Positions 1 to 5,172 of a stretch of DNA of 6,367 bases are shown one piece after another. Below the pieces are notes generated by a model. The model ran no database searches, was not told the origin of the DNA, and saw only the letters and a program-made list of their open reading frames with translations. The stretch covers positions 1 through 6,367 of the forward strand of contig JAOZSP010000099.1 in the NCBI GenBank assembly GCA_029939615.1, given 5' to 3'. Source of the DNA: Candidatus Izemoplasma sp. GTDB taxonomy: Bacteria; Bacillota_I; Bacilli_A; Izemoplasmatales; Izemoplasmataceae. Position 1 is the first letter of the stretch; the number at the start of each line of letters is the position of its first letter. The position numbers and the translations under genes are program-made.

Positions 1-1
1 A

Positions 2-154
2 GTAACTATTATTGGTGGTGGAGATAGTGCAGCAGCAGCAATAAACTTAGGTTATGCTGAAAAATTCACTCATATCTCAACCGGTGGTGGAGCAAGTTTA
101 GAGTATTTAGAAGGTAAAGTATTACCTGGAGTTGCAGCAGTAGACGAACTATAA
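2..154 (+). CDS. pgk: Phosphoglycerate kinase, C-terminal 50 residues (5' end outside window)
   Basis: This is the C-terminal end of cytosolic phosphoglycerate kinase, which transfers phosphate from 1,3-bisphosphoglycerate to ADP in glycolysis. The frame enters at base 2 and shows the family's nucleotide-binding signature TIIGGGDSAAA, followed by the C-terminal motif STGGGASLEYLEGKVLPGV and the usual ending VAAVDEL before TAA at 152-154. That ending matches the normal length of bacterial Pgk C-termini, so TAA is probably the true stop. The frame stays open after it for 16 codons (KEDKETINELFSEDQK) to a TGA that overlaps the next gene's ATG. The next genes, an HPr-like protein and tpiA, follow on the same strand with short gaps, so this is probably one glycolytic operon whose promoter lies upstream of the window. 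Confidence 0.95.
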   Translation, partial: VTIIGGGDSAAAAINLGYAEKFTHISTGGGASLEYLEGKVLPGVAAVDEL

Positions 155-201
155 AAAGAGGATAAAGAAACAATCAATGAGTTGTTTAGTGAGGATCAAA
201 A

Positions 202-447
202 ATGAGAGCAGAGTTAAAAATTAAAAGCACGACAGGATTACATGCTTCACTAGCTGCGAAAGTTGTACAACTTTCAAGCAAATATGATGCTAATGTAATA
301 ATTCAATATAATGATATGACTGTAGATGCCAAAAGTATTTTAGGGTTAATATCACTTGCTATTCCAAAAGGTGAAAATATTACAGTTATTGTTGAAGGAA
401 ACGATAGTGAAAAGGCTTTGAATGATTTTAAAAAAATATTAAGTTAG
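202..447 (+). CDS. HPr-like phosphocarrier protein with altered active site, between pgk and tpiA
   Basis: An 81-residue protein of the HPr/Crh family. HPr carries phosphate from enzyme I to sugar permeases on a histidine, and in Bacillota is also phosphorylated on Ser46 by HPr kinase to act with CcpA in carbon control. The active-site stretch reads GLHASLAAKVV. His14 matches HPr His15, but the next conserved pair Arg17-Pro18 is replaced by Ser16-Leu17. The regulatory stretch DAKSILGLISLAIPKGE is intact, with Ser45 matching Ser46. Crh of Bacillus differs in the opposite way: it loses the histidine and keeps Arg-Pro. I infer a regulatory paralogue, or one poorly competent for phosphotransfer, rather than the main PTS HPr. 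ATG 202 follows GAGGA at 191-195, and an in-frame TGA at 190-192 rules out earlier starts. It ends in TAG ten bases before the tpiA ATG. Confidence 0.85.
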   Translation: MRAELKIKSTTGLHASLAAKVVQLSSKYDANVIIQYNDMTVDAKSILGLISLAIPKGENITVIVEGNDSEKALNDFKKILS

Positions 448-457
448 GGTGAAAAAA

Positions 458-1216
458 ATGAGAAAACCAATTATCGCTGGTAACTGGAAAATGTTTAAAA
501 CAAGAGATGAAGCATTAGGGTTTATTTATAATGTAAACATGAATGTACCATCAAGTGAGTATGTTGATAGTGTAGTATGTGCTCAAGCTCCAATCTTAAG
601 AGATCTTGTGAAAAGACAAGGCGACAACTTGAAAGTTGGAGCACAAAATATGCATTATTTAGATACTGGTGCTTATACTGGAGAAGTAAGTGCGCCATTA
701 TTAGAAAATATCGGTGTTTCATATGTTGTTTTAGGGCATAGTGAAAGAAGAGCGTATTATAATGAAACAGATAATGAAGTGAATAAAAAAATCCATCAAG
801 CTTTCCGTTATGGAATTACACCTATTTTATGTGTTGGTGAAAGTCTAGAATTACGTGAAAGTGGAAAAACTAATGATTTTATTAAAGGACAAGTAGTTGT
901 AGCCTTAAAAGGATTAGGTAGTGAACAAATCAAAGAATTAGTTATTGCTTATGAACCTATATGGGCAATCGGTACTGGTAAAACAGCGACAGCTGAAATG
1001 GCTAATGACACCATTAAAGAAATAAGAAATGTTGTTAGAGAATTATTTGACAATGAATCTGCTGAAGCTATGCGTATTCAATACGGTGGAAGTGTTAAAC
1101 CTGCAAATGTTGACGAGTTATTATCAATGAGTGATATTGATGGTGCTTTAGTTGGTGGAGCAAGTTTAGATCCAGAATCGTTCTTAATACTAGTAAATGC
1201 AGCTGTTAAAAAATAA
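458..1216 (+). CDS. tpiA: Triosephosphate isomerase
   Basis: Cytosolic triosephosphate isomerase, 252 residues, interconverts dihydroxyacetone phosphate and glyceraldehyde 3-phosphate. All catalytic elements are present: Asn9 and Lys11 in AGNWKM, His94 in VLGHSERR, and Glu166 in AYEPIWAIGTG, which runs into the phosphate-gripping loop 6. The phosphate-binding ends YGGSVKPAN and DGALVGGASL are also there. Length is normal for the family. The frame is open from a GTG at 449, but that GTG is part of the ribosome-binding site AGGGTGA (446-452). ATG 458 sits six bases beyond its GTG and gives the classic N-terminus MRKPIIAGNWKM, so it is the start. It lies ten bases after the HPr-like gene and ends just before a strong terminator, making it the last gene of this operon. 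In B. subtilis pgk is directly followed by tpiA; here an HPr-like gene separates them. Confidence 0.97.
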   Translation: MRKPIIAGNWKMFKTRDEALGFIYNVNMNVPSSEYVDSVVCAQAPILRDLVKRQGDNLKVGAQNMHYLDTGAYTGEVSAPLLENIGVSYVVLGHSERRAYYNETDNEVNKKIHQAFRYGITPILCVGESLELRESGKTNDFIKGQVVVALKGLGSEQIKELVIAYEPIWAIGTGKTATAEMANDTIKEIRNVVRELFDNESAEAMRIQYGGSVKPANVDELLSMSDIDGALVGGASLDPESFLILVNAAVKK

Positions 1217-1223
1217 GCAAATG

Positions 1224-1260
1224 AAAGGTAGGATATCTTAGGATAACCTACCTTTTTTTT
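1224..1260 (+). terminator. Rho-independent terminator after tpiA
   Basis: A 9-bp stem AAAGGTAGG (1224-1232) pairs perfectly with CCTACCTTT (1247-1255). After one A-A mismatch it continues with TATC (1234-1237) on GATA (1242-1245) around a TTAG loop. An uninterrupted T-run (1253-1260) follows. It begins eight bases after the tpiA stop and closes the glycolytic operon. Confidence 0.93.
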
Positions 1261-1321
1261 CGGTGTGAAAGGATTGGGTTTATAAGTTATGATTAAAGTA
1301 CATACATAATATTAAAACAAT

Positions 1322-1347
1322 AAAAAAACCGCTAATCTAGCGGTTTT
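1322..1347 (-). terminator. Rho-independent terminator of rpsD
   Basis: On the minus strand a 10-bp stem (AAAACCGCTA, 1347-1338, with TAGCGGTTTT, 1334-1325) with a three-base loop is followed by further Ts to 1322. It lies eight bases beyond the TAA (1355-1357) where a full-length rpsD would end, which supports 1355 as the ancestral gene end. On the plus strand the same hairpin has a weaker tail (TTTTAGTTT), so it might act as a backup for tpiA. Confidence 0.9.
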
Positions 1348-1354
1348 AGTTTGA

Positions 1355-1438
1355 TTATCTGTTGTAGTATTCTACGATTAAGTTGTCTTTGATGTCTGAT
1401 TAGATTTATTGTCTTTCAGGTAATCTGATATAAGTAAC
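1355..1438 (-). pseudogene. rpsD: Out-of-use C-terminal tail of rpsD, same frame, carrying extra TAA codons
   Basis: Reading on in frame past the rpsD stop (TAA, 1439-1441, codon 172) gives VTYIRLPERQ, TAA (1406-1408, codon 183), Ile, TAA (1400-1402, codon 185), then SDIKDNLIVEYYNR and a final TAA at 1355-1357. This is clearly the conserved end of ribosomal protein S4; from memory Bacillus S4 ends GTYTRLPERSELPAEINEALIVEFYSR-like. With the three inner stops counted as residues, the protein would be 199 residues, the normal bacterial S4 length. There is no frameshift or indel. Two of the inner stops align with family glutamates (GAA to TAA, one change each). Possible readings are recent nonsense decay of a tail no longer needed, stop-codon readthrough, or sequence or assembly error. 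No start or ribosome-binding site is seen for separate translation of the tail. Confidence 0.85.
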
Positions 1439-1954
1439 TTAGAATTTGTTTTCATCGAAATTTACGAATTCTGGTCTAGCAATTACGGCTTCTAAAGCAT
1501 CTTTTACAAAAGTAAATTTTTGTGCTTTTTCACTTAATGTAATAACTTGTCCAGGAACTACTCTGTAAGATGGGATATCTGTACGACGTCCATCAACATA
1601 AACGTGAGCATGGTTAACTAATTGTCTTGATTGACGTCTAGTTTTTGCGAATCCTGCTCTGTAAACTAAGTTATCTAATCTTGATTCTAATAAGAACAAG
1701 AAGTTCTCACCTTGTTTACCTAACATTTTCTTAGCTTCGTTAAATGTTTTCTTGAATTGTTTTTCATTTACACCATAAGTAAATCTTACTTTTTGTTTTT
1801 CTTGTAATTGAACTCCATATTCAGATATTTTTCCACGACGTTGTCCGTGTTGCCCTGGTGGGTAAGGTCTTCTACCTAACTCTTTACCAGTTTCAGTGAC
1901 TGAATATTTTAAACGTCTAGAAATTTTCCAACTTGGTCCAGTATAACGTGCCAT
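1439..1954 (-). CDS. rpsD: Ribosomal protein S4 (uS4), C-terminally truncated at 171 residues
   Basis: S4 nucleates assembly of the 30S body by binding 16S rRNA, and its C-terminal region meets S5 in the accuracy-controlling part of the ribosome. The first 171 residues are canonical and intact: MARYTGPSWKISRRLK, the PPGQHGQRRGKISEYGVQL segment of the cysteine-free Bacillota type, then the S4 RNA-binding domain at about 90-150 (ESRLDNLVYRAGFAKTRRQS, QLVNHAHVYVDGRR, DIPSYRV). The frame stops at NFDENKF, about 28 residues short of the usual 199-200. The missing residues are encoded just downstream but interrupted by stops. ATG 1952-1954 has an excellent ribosome-binding site, AAGGAGGA (1970-1963). 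S4 lacking C-terminal residues has been found in viable E. coli ribosomal-ambiguity mutants, so a working truncated S4 is possible. A second rpsD elsewhere, with this one decaying, is the main alternative. Confidence 0.92.
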   Translation of the reverse strand: MARYTGPSWKISRRLKYSVTETGKELGRRPYPPGQHGQRRGKISEYGVQLQEKQKVRFTYGVNEKQFKKTFNEAKKMLGKQGENFLFLLESRLDNLVYRAGFAKTRRQSRQLVNHAHVYVDGRRTDIPSYRVVPGQVITLSEKAQKFTFVKDALEAVIARPEFVNFDENKF

Positions 1955-2118
1955 CTGTGTATTCCTCCTTTTATTTTTTTTACGAGAGTAACAATGATTT
2001 ATTAATCAGAATGTTTTAATGTTTTCACCTCGTCAGCGGAGACTACTAGCAAACCTTTTTGGGAACATTCAGCAGTTAATTAAAGTCATTATTTAGCTGC
2101 CATTATTACACGTGCGCA
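1955..2118 (-). promoter_or_regulatory. Long rpsD 5' leader, candidate S4 autoregulatory RNA
   Basis: About 160 untranslated bases separate the rpsD promoter from its ATG; there is no other gene here. S4 represses its own leader in Bacillus and the alpha operon in E. coli, the latter through a pseudoknot. Here GAATGTT (2070-2064) pairs perfectly with AACATTC (2015-2009). ACGAG (2033-2029), inside that loop, is complementary to CTCGT (1986-1982) outside it, close to the ribosome-binding site at 1970-1963, so a pseudoknot is possible. The 3' arm lies in a tandem repeat AAAACATT (2025-2010), whose first copy offers a competing 6-bp pairing. GGCAG (2101-2097) can pair with CTGCT (2075-2071), and TGATT/AATCA (2008-1995) forms a small hairpin. 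There is no T-run terminator, which points to translational control. The structures are hand-drawn; the regulatory role is inference. Confidence 0.55.
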
Positions 2119-2124
2119 ACATAT

Positions 2125-2153
2125 ATTATATAGAAACTGTTAACTAATGTCAA
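2125..2153 (-). promoter_or_regulatory. Consensus sigma-A promoter for rpsD
   Basis: On the minus strand TTGACA (2153-2148), a 17-base spacer and TATAAT (2130-2125) form a perfect consensus promoter, predicting a transcript start near 2118. The -35 box lies inside the last codons of the upstream fRMsr gene (Val-Asp-Ile-Ser-stop), and the spacer contains that gene's stop. No terminator separates the two genes, so rpsD could also receive readthrough from fRMsr. Confidence 0.88.
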
Positions 2154-2619
2154 CTAATTTCGTTATTACTTTTTCTAAGTACAATTGATCAATTTCATCG
2201 AATCTTGAATGGAGTGGTGAATCAATGTCTAATACACCTAGTAACCTATCGTTTTTTATAATGGGGATTACAATTTCACTTATACTATTTGCGTCACAAG
2301 CGATATGTCCTTTAAACTTTTGCACATTATTTACAACATATGTTTTCATGTCTTTAGCACTACTTCCACATACTCCACTACCTAGTTTGATTTCAGAACA
2401 TGCTGGTAAACCCTGAAATGGTCCAAGGTACAGTTTTTTACCATCATACAGATAAAACCCAACCCAGTTTATATCATCCAAGAAGTAGTTAATATAAGCA
2501 CTTAAATTACTTAAAGAAGAAATGAAAGAATCACTGCTTACTAAAAAATATTCTAAATGTGAAAGCATAATTTCGTAGTTTTTTTGTTTTGTCTTTCCTT
2601 TTTTGACTTTTATAAACAT
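2140..2619 (-). CDS. msrC: Free methionine-(R)-sulfoxide reductase (fRMsr), GAF domain protein of YtsP/MsrC type
   Basis: A single-GAF-domain enzyme of 159 residues that reduces free methionine-R-sulfoxide with thioredoxin-type electrons, repairing oxidised methionine pools in the cytosol. The family signature is complete: INWVGFYLYDG, GPFQGLPACSEIKLGSGVCG, a segment ending HIACDANSISEIVIP, and LLGVLDIDSP. The three redox cysteines are Cys74, Cys84 and Cys108, with exactly the spacing of Cys84, Cys94 and Cys118 in the E. coli enzyme. Glu115, Asp131 and Asp133 fit the substrate-pocket acids. The frame opens at a GTG at 2628, but that GTG belongs to the ribosome-binding site AGGTGAT (2630-2624). 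Of the two adjacent ATGs, the second (2619-2617) has the better spacing, giving MFIKVKKGK; 2622 is the alternative. It is transcribed away from thiI and towards rpsD; its 3' end holds the rpsD -35 box. Confidence 0.92.
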   Translation of the reverse strand: MFIKVKKGKTKQKNYEIMLSHLEYFLVSSDSFISSLSNLSAYINYFLDDINWVGFYLYDGKKLYLGPFQGLPACSEIKLGSGVCGSSAKDMKTYVVNNVQKFKGHIACDANSISEIVIPIIKNDRLLGVLDIDSPLHSRFDEIDQLYLEKVITKLVDIS

Positions 2620-2637
2620 CATAATCACCTATCTAAA

Positions 2638-2666
2638 ATTTTAAACAAATTATTATTAAATTGCAA
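2638..2666 (-). promoter_or_regulatory. Likely promoter of the fRMsr gene in the divergent msrC-thiI gap
   Basis: On the minus strand TTGCAA (2666-2661), 17 bases and TAAAAT (2643-2638) give a fair sigma-A promoter, with a start near 2631 and a very short leader. TTGCAA is its own reverse complement, so it could also serve a plus-strand thiI promoter (TATTTT, 2682-2687, spacer only 15), which is weaker. The 78-base gap 2629-2706 must hold both promoters unless thiI is read from elsewhere. I see no operator repeat in it. Confidence 0.45.
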
Positions 2667-2706
2667 ACAATTATGTTATTATATTTTTGATTAGGAGTTG
2701 ATATCA

Positions 2707-3930
2707 ATGTATGAAAGAATATTGGTTAGATATGGTGATTTAACACTAAAAGGTAAAAATAAGAGAATGTTTATTGAAAGAGTTAATAATTTAATAAGAA
2801 ATAAAGTGAATAATGATAAAGTGAAATATGAGAAAAATCATGATCGCTTATATATTTTATTAAACGGTGAAAGCCATGAGGATGTTATAAAAGGACTAGA
2901 CCGTGTTTCTGGTCTTTCAAGTTATAGTTTAGTAAGTAAAACAACGAAGGACATGGAAAGTATTTTCGAAAAAGCTTTTGAAGTTGTGGAAAGTGAATTA
3001 AAAGGGAAAGTAGTTACTTTTAAAGTAGAAAGCAAAAGAAGTGATAAAAACTACCCAGTGAAGAGTCCTGAAATATCAAAACTTGTAGCAGGACATGTAT
3101 TAAGGAATACCGATTTACTAAAAGTTGATGTTCATAAACCAGAACTTACATTAAATGTTGAAGTCAGAAGTGATGCAACATTTATATATTGTAAAAAGAT
3201 TAAAGGTATGGGAGGATTCCCTGTAGGTGTTGCTGGTAAAGGATTACTTATGTTAAGCGGTGGAATCGATTCTCCGGTAGCTGGGTTTTTAGCTATGAAA
3301 CAAGGGATTCAAATTGAATGTATTCATTTTGAAAGTACACCATTAACAAGTATTGAATCAGCTCAGAAAGTAATTGATCTTACAGAAAAAATGAGTGCTT
3401 ATGCACCGCATAATGTCATAAAAGTACATATGGTTCCATTTATGGAATTACATCAAGCATTACTTAACTATATTCCGGAATCATATAACATCACAATTAT
3501 GCGAAGAATGATGTACCGTATTAGTGAAGAAATAGCGAAAAGAAATAACTGTATAGTTTTACTAAATGGAGAGAGCGTTGGCCAAGTAGCTTCACAAACT
3601 TTACAAAGTATGAGTGTCATCAATACAGTTGTAAATATGCCAGTAATTAGACCACTTTCAACATACGATAAATTAGATATTATCGGTATTTCTAGAAAGA
3701 TAGATTGTTATAATATATCGATTAAACCATTTGAAGATTGCTGTACTGTTTATCTTCCTAAAAAACCAGCAACAGCTCCTAAACTTGATAAGTGTGAACT
3801 GTACGAACAAAAATTTGATTTTAAGGAAATCCTAGATAAAACAATAGAAAACACAAAAACTATTATTGTTAATGCTAATAATCATCGTGATATTACTTTG
3901 GAAGGGTTTATCGTGAGTGAGGTTATCTAA
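2707..3930 (+). CDS. thiI: tRNA 4-thiouridine synthase / thiamine sulfur transferase ThiI
   Basis: ThiI adenylates U8 of tRNA and inserts sulfur to make 4-thiouridine; in many bacteria it also helps supply sulfur for the thiazole of thiamine. The 407 residues show the family N-terminus ILVRYGDLTLKGKNKRMF, a THUMP RNA-binding region at about 60-165, and the ATP-binding PP-loop SGGIDSP from residue 184 (LLMLSGGIDSPVAGFLAMKQG). The catalytic region FEDCCTVYLP has Cys345-Cys346, matching the conserved Bacillota EDCCT motif. It lacks the C-terminal rhodanese domain of E. coli ThiI and has the length of the Bacillus form, so sulfur would come directly from a cysteine desulfurase not seen here. ATG 2707 has AGGAG at 2693-2697; the TTG at 2698 abuts that site and is not the start. 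The stop overlaps the next gene as TAATG. Confidence 0.96.
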   Translation: MYERILVRYGDLTLKGKNKRMFIERVNNLIRNKVNNDKVKYEKNHDRLYILLNGESHEDVIKGLDRVSGLSSYSLVSKTTKDMESIFEKAFEVVESELKGKVVTFKVESKRSDKNYPVKSPEISKLVAGHVLRNTDLLKVDVHKPELTLNVEVRSDATFIYCKKIKGMGGFPVGVAGKGLLMLSGGIDSPVAGFLAMKQGIQIECIHFESTPLTSIESAQKVIDLTEKMSAYAPHNVIKVHMVPFMELHQALLNYIPESYNITIMRRMMYRISEEIAKRNNCIVLLNGESVGQVASQTLQSMSVINTVVNMPVIRPLSTYDKLDIIGISRKIDCYNISIKPFEDCCTVYLPKKPATAPKLDKCELYEQKFDFKEILDKTIENTKTIIVNANNHRDITLEGFIVSEVI

Positions 3931-4676
3931 TGAGAATAATTACTCTAGAAAAAGGGTTGAAGATTTATAATTTTGATAAGGAAGCTCAAGGAGAGACTGT
4001 TTCTTACAATATAGGGATTTTAGAAGACGGAGATAACTGTTTAGTTATCGACACTGCTTTTAGAAGACATTTTAATTTGCTTGTTGAAGATTTATCAAGA
4101 AATAATAAAACAATAACACAGACGATAATAACGCACTTTCATAAGGACCACATTGGTGGTATAACAAAACTAAGAAATACTGATATTTACGCGAGTAAAA
4201 ATGCAGAAATCACTATTAAAAAAGTATTTAAGGATAGTGATTATTCGAGGTATTTACCAACAAATTTAGTAGAATCAGAAACTATCTATTTTGGTGATTT
4301 CAAAATAGAAATGATAATGAATATAGGACATAGTGTTGATGGCTTGCTTGTTATTGTGAATGATAAGTATTTATTTGTTGGTGATGAGATGATTTACGAT
4401 ATAAATGGGAAAGAACTATTACCATTTCCAAGTGAAGGAGATTATGTAGCTCATATTGAATCATTAAATAGAATAAAAGAGTATTCTAAGAATGGTGTTA
4501 TTGTCCCATCACATGGGCCTGTTCTAACTGATAAATCATATTTTATACAAGATATTGAAAATAGAATAATGTATTTAAAATATAAGCATGAAAATCCTAA
4601 AAAGAATCACAATGATTTTTATAATGAAACAGACATATACTTTTTAGGACATGAATGGTATAAAAACAATATTTAA
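3930..4676 (+). CDS. Metallo-beta-lactamase-fold hydrolase (glyoxalase II-like), substrate unknown
   Basis: A 248-residue metallohydrolase of the metallo-beta-lactamase fold, probably cytosolic since no signal peptide is seen. The metal ligands are all present in order: His69, His71, Asp73 and His74 in THFHKDHIGG, His134 in IGHSVDG, Asp152 in VGDEMIYD, and His195 in VPSHGP. This fits a dinuclear hydrolase such as the glyoxalase II-like proteins. Persulfide dioxygenases (ETHE1/CstB type) share the fold and would suit the sulfur-related neighbours, but I cannot see residues that decide this. The C-terminal 45 residues or so are lysine- and asparagine-rich (NRIMYLKYKHENPKKN) and look helical. 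ATG 3930 overlaps the thiI TAA by one base, with TGAGG at 3918-3922 as ribosome-binding site, so it is translationally coupled to thiI. Confidence 0.85.
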   Translation: MRIITLEKGLKIYNFDKEAQGETVSYNIGILEDGDNCLVIDTAFRRHFNLLVEDLSRNNKTITQTIITHFHKDHIGGITKLRNTDIYASKNAEITIKKVFKDSDYSRYLPTNLVESETIYFGDFKIEMIMNIGHSVDGLLVIVNDKYLFVGDEMIYDINGKELLPFPSEGDYVAHIESLNRIKEYSKNGVIVPSHGPVLTDKSYFIQDIENRIMYLKYKHENPKKNHNDFYNETDIYFLGHEWYKNNI

Positions 4677-4688
4677 AATACATAATAT

Positions 4689-4717
4689 TTGTAAACGAAT
4701 CATATTTTATATATAAT
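4689..4717 (+). promoter_or_regulatory. Possible promoter for the rhodanese lipoprotein gene
   Basis: TTGTAA (4689-4694), a 17-base spacer and TATAAT (4712-4717) lie in the 59-base gap before the rhodanese ATG. A start near 4724 would leave only about 12 leader bases, starting inside the ribosome-binding site GAGAGGTG (4722-4729), which is unusually short. The region is very AT-rich, so a chance match is possible, and readthrough from the thiI operon is the alternative. Confidence 0.45.
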
Positions 4718-4735
4718 ATATGAGAGGTGTCTAAA

Positions 4736-5116
4736 ATGAAAAAGATTATATTATTAATAATTGGAATTATGCTTGTATTTACACTTTCAGCTTGTGATAA
4801 GATAGAATATATTAATATCTCTAATAAAGAACTAGTAGAACTATTAGAAGATAATGATAACTATCAGTTTATTGACGTAAGAACAAGTGCTGAGTACTAC
4901 GAAGGTCATATTGGAGGATTTATTATTATTGATTACTATATGATTGATGAGGATCATAGTTTACTGGATCGTTTTGATAAAAACATCCCAGTAGTAATTA
5001 TGTGTAACAGTGGAAATAGAAGTGTTAGTGCTTCTGAAATCTTTGTGGAAGAAGGATTTGTGGAAGTTTACAACCTAACTGACGGTATTGAAGGTTGGGA
5101 TGGAGCAACGGAGTAA
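4736..5116 (+). CDS. Single-domain rhodanese, predicted exported lipoprotein
   Basis: A 126-residue protein with a lipoprotein signal peptide: MKK, a hydrophobic stretch from residue 4 to 17, and the lipobox LSAC with Cys20 as the lipidated residue. The mature protein is one rhodanese domain of about 100 residues, with FIDVRTSAEYYEGHIGG and the active-site loop CNSGNRS, where Cys90 would carry a persulfide in sulfur transfer. It should therefore sit on the outer face of the cytoplasmic membrane. Rhodanese lipoproteins are known, but their acceptors are mostly unknown. Although it lies near a ThiI lacking a rhodanese domain, the export signal argues against it being ThiI's partner. ATG 4736 follows AGAGGTG (4723-4729); an upstream GTG at 4727 is part of that site, and the lipoprotein signal begins naturally at MKK. 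Its stop is inside the following terminator stem. Confidence 0.88.
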   Translation: MKKIILLIIGIMLVFTLSACDKIEYINISNKELVELLEDNDNYQFIDVRTSAEYYEGHIGGFIIIDYYMIDEDHSLLDRFDKNIPVVIMCNSGNRSVSASEIFVEEGFVEVYNLTDGIEGWDGATE

Positions 5117-5137
5117 ATAATTTTACTCCTTTTTATT
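5110..5137 (+). terminator. Rho-independent terminator overlapping the rhodanese stop codon
   Basis: GGAGTAAA (5110-5117) pairs perfectly over 8 bp with TTTACTCC (5122-5129) around a TAAT loop, followed by TTTTTATT (5130-5137). The TAA stop of the rhodanese gene is bases 5114-5116, inside the 5' arm, so a terminating ribosome would cover the stem. It separates the rhodanese gene from the downstream methyltransferase. Confidence 0.9.
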
Positions 5138-5172
5138 AGAATTTTTGGTCTAATGAAGCCGAGGTGAAAATT

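Noticed and set aside
522..722. Minus-strand open frame of 66 codons inside tpiA.
   Set aside because: Shadow of tpiA; no family likeness and no ribosome-binding site.
1355..1441. Reassignment of TAA to a sense codon to explain the rpsD tail.
   Set aside because: TAA ends most genes here exactly at family-typical ends (tpiA, thiI, methyltransferase, rhodanese), two of them next to or inside terminators, so it works as a stop.
2025..2041. CTGACGAGGTGAAAAC in the rpsD leader resembles the hammerhead ribozyme core (CTGANGA ... GAAA).
   Set aside because: There is no stem II hairpin between the two core parts and no fitting stems I and III, so it is a short chance likeness.
2092..2106. Tiny ORF ATG GCA GCT AAA TAA in the rpsD leader, a possible leader peptide.
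   Set aside because: No ribosome-binding site precedes it, and four codons with no obvious regulatory codons are not evidence of a gene.
2225..2416. Plus-strand open frame of 63 codons opposite fRMsr, hydrophobic start.
   Set aside because: Lies wholly antisense to a gene with complete catalytic motifs; the hydrophobicity follows from the opposite strand's codons.
4736..5116. Rhodanese as a split-off domain of ThiI.
   Set aside because: It has a lipoprotein signal peptide and so acts outside the cytosol, while ThiI is cytosolic and has the normal length of the rhodanese-free Bacillus type.
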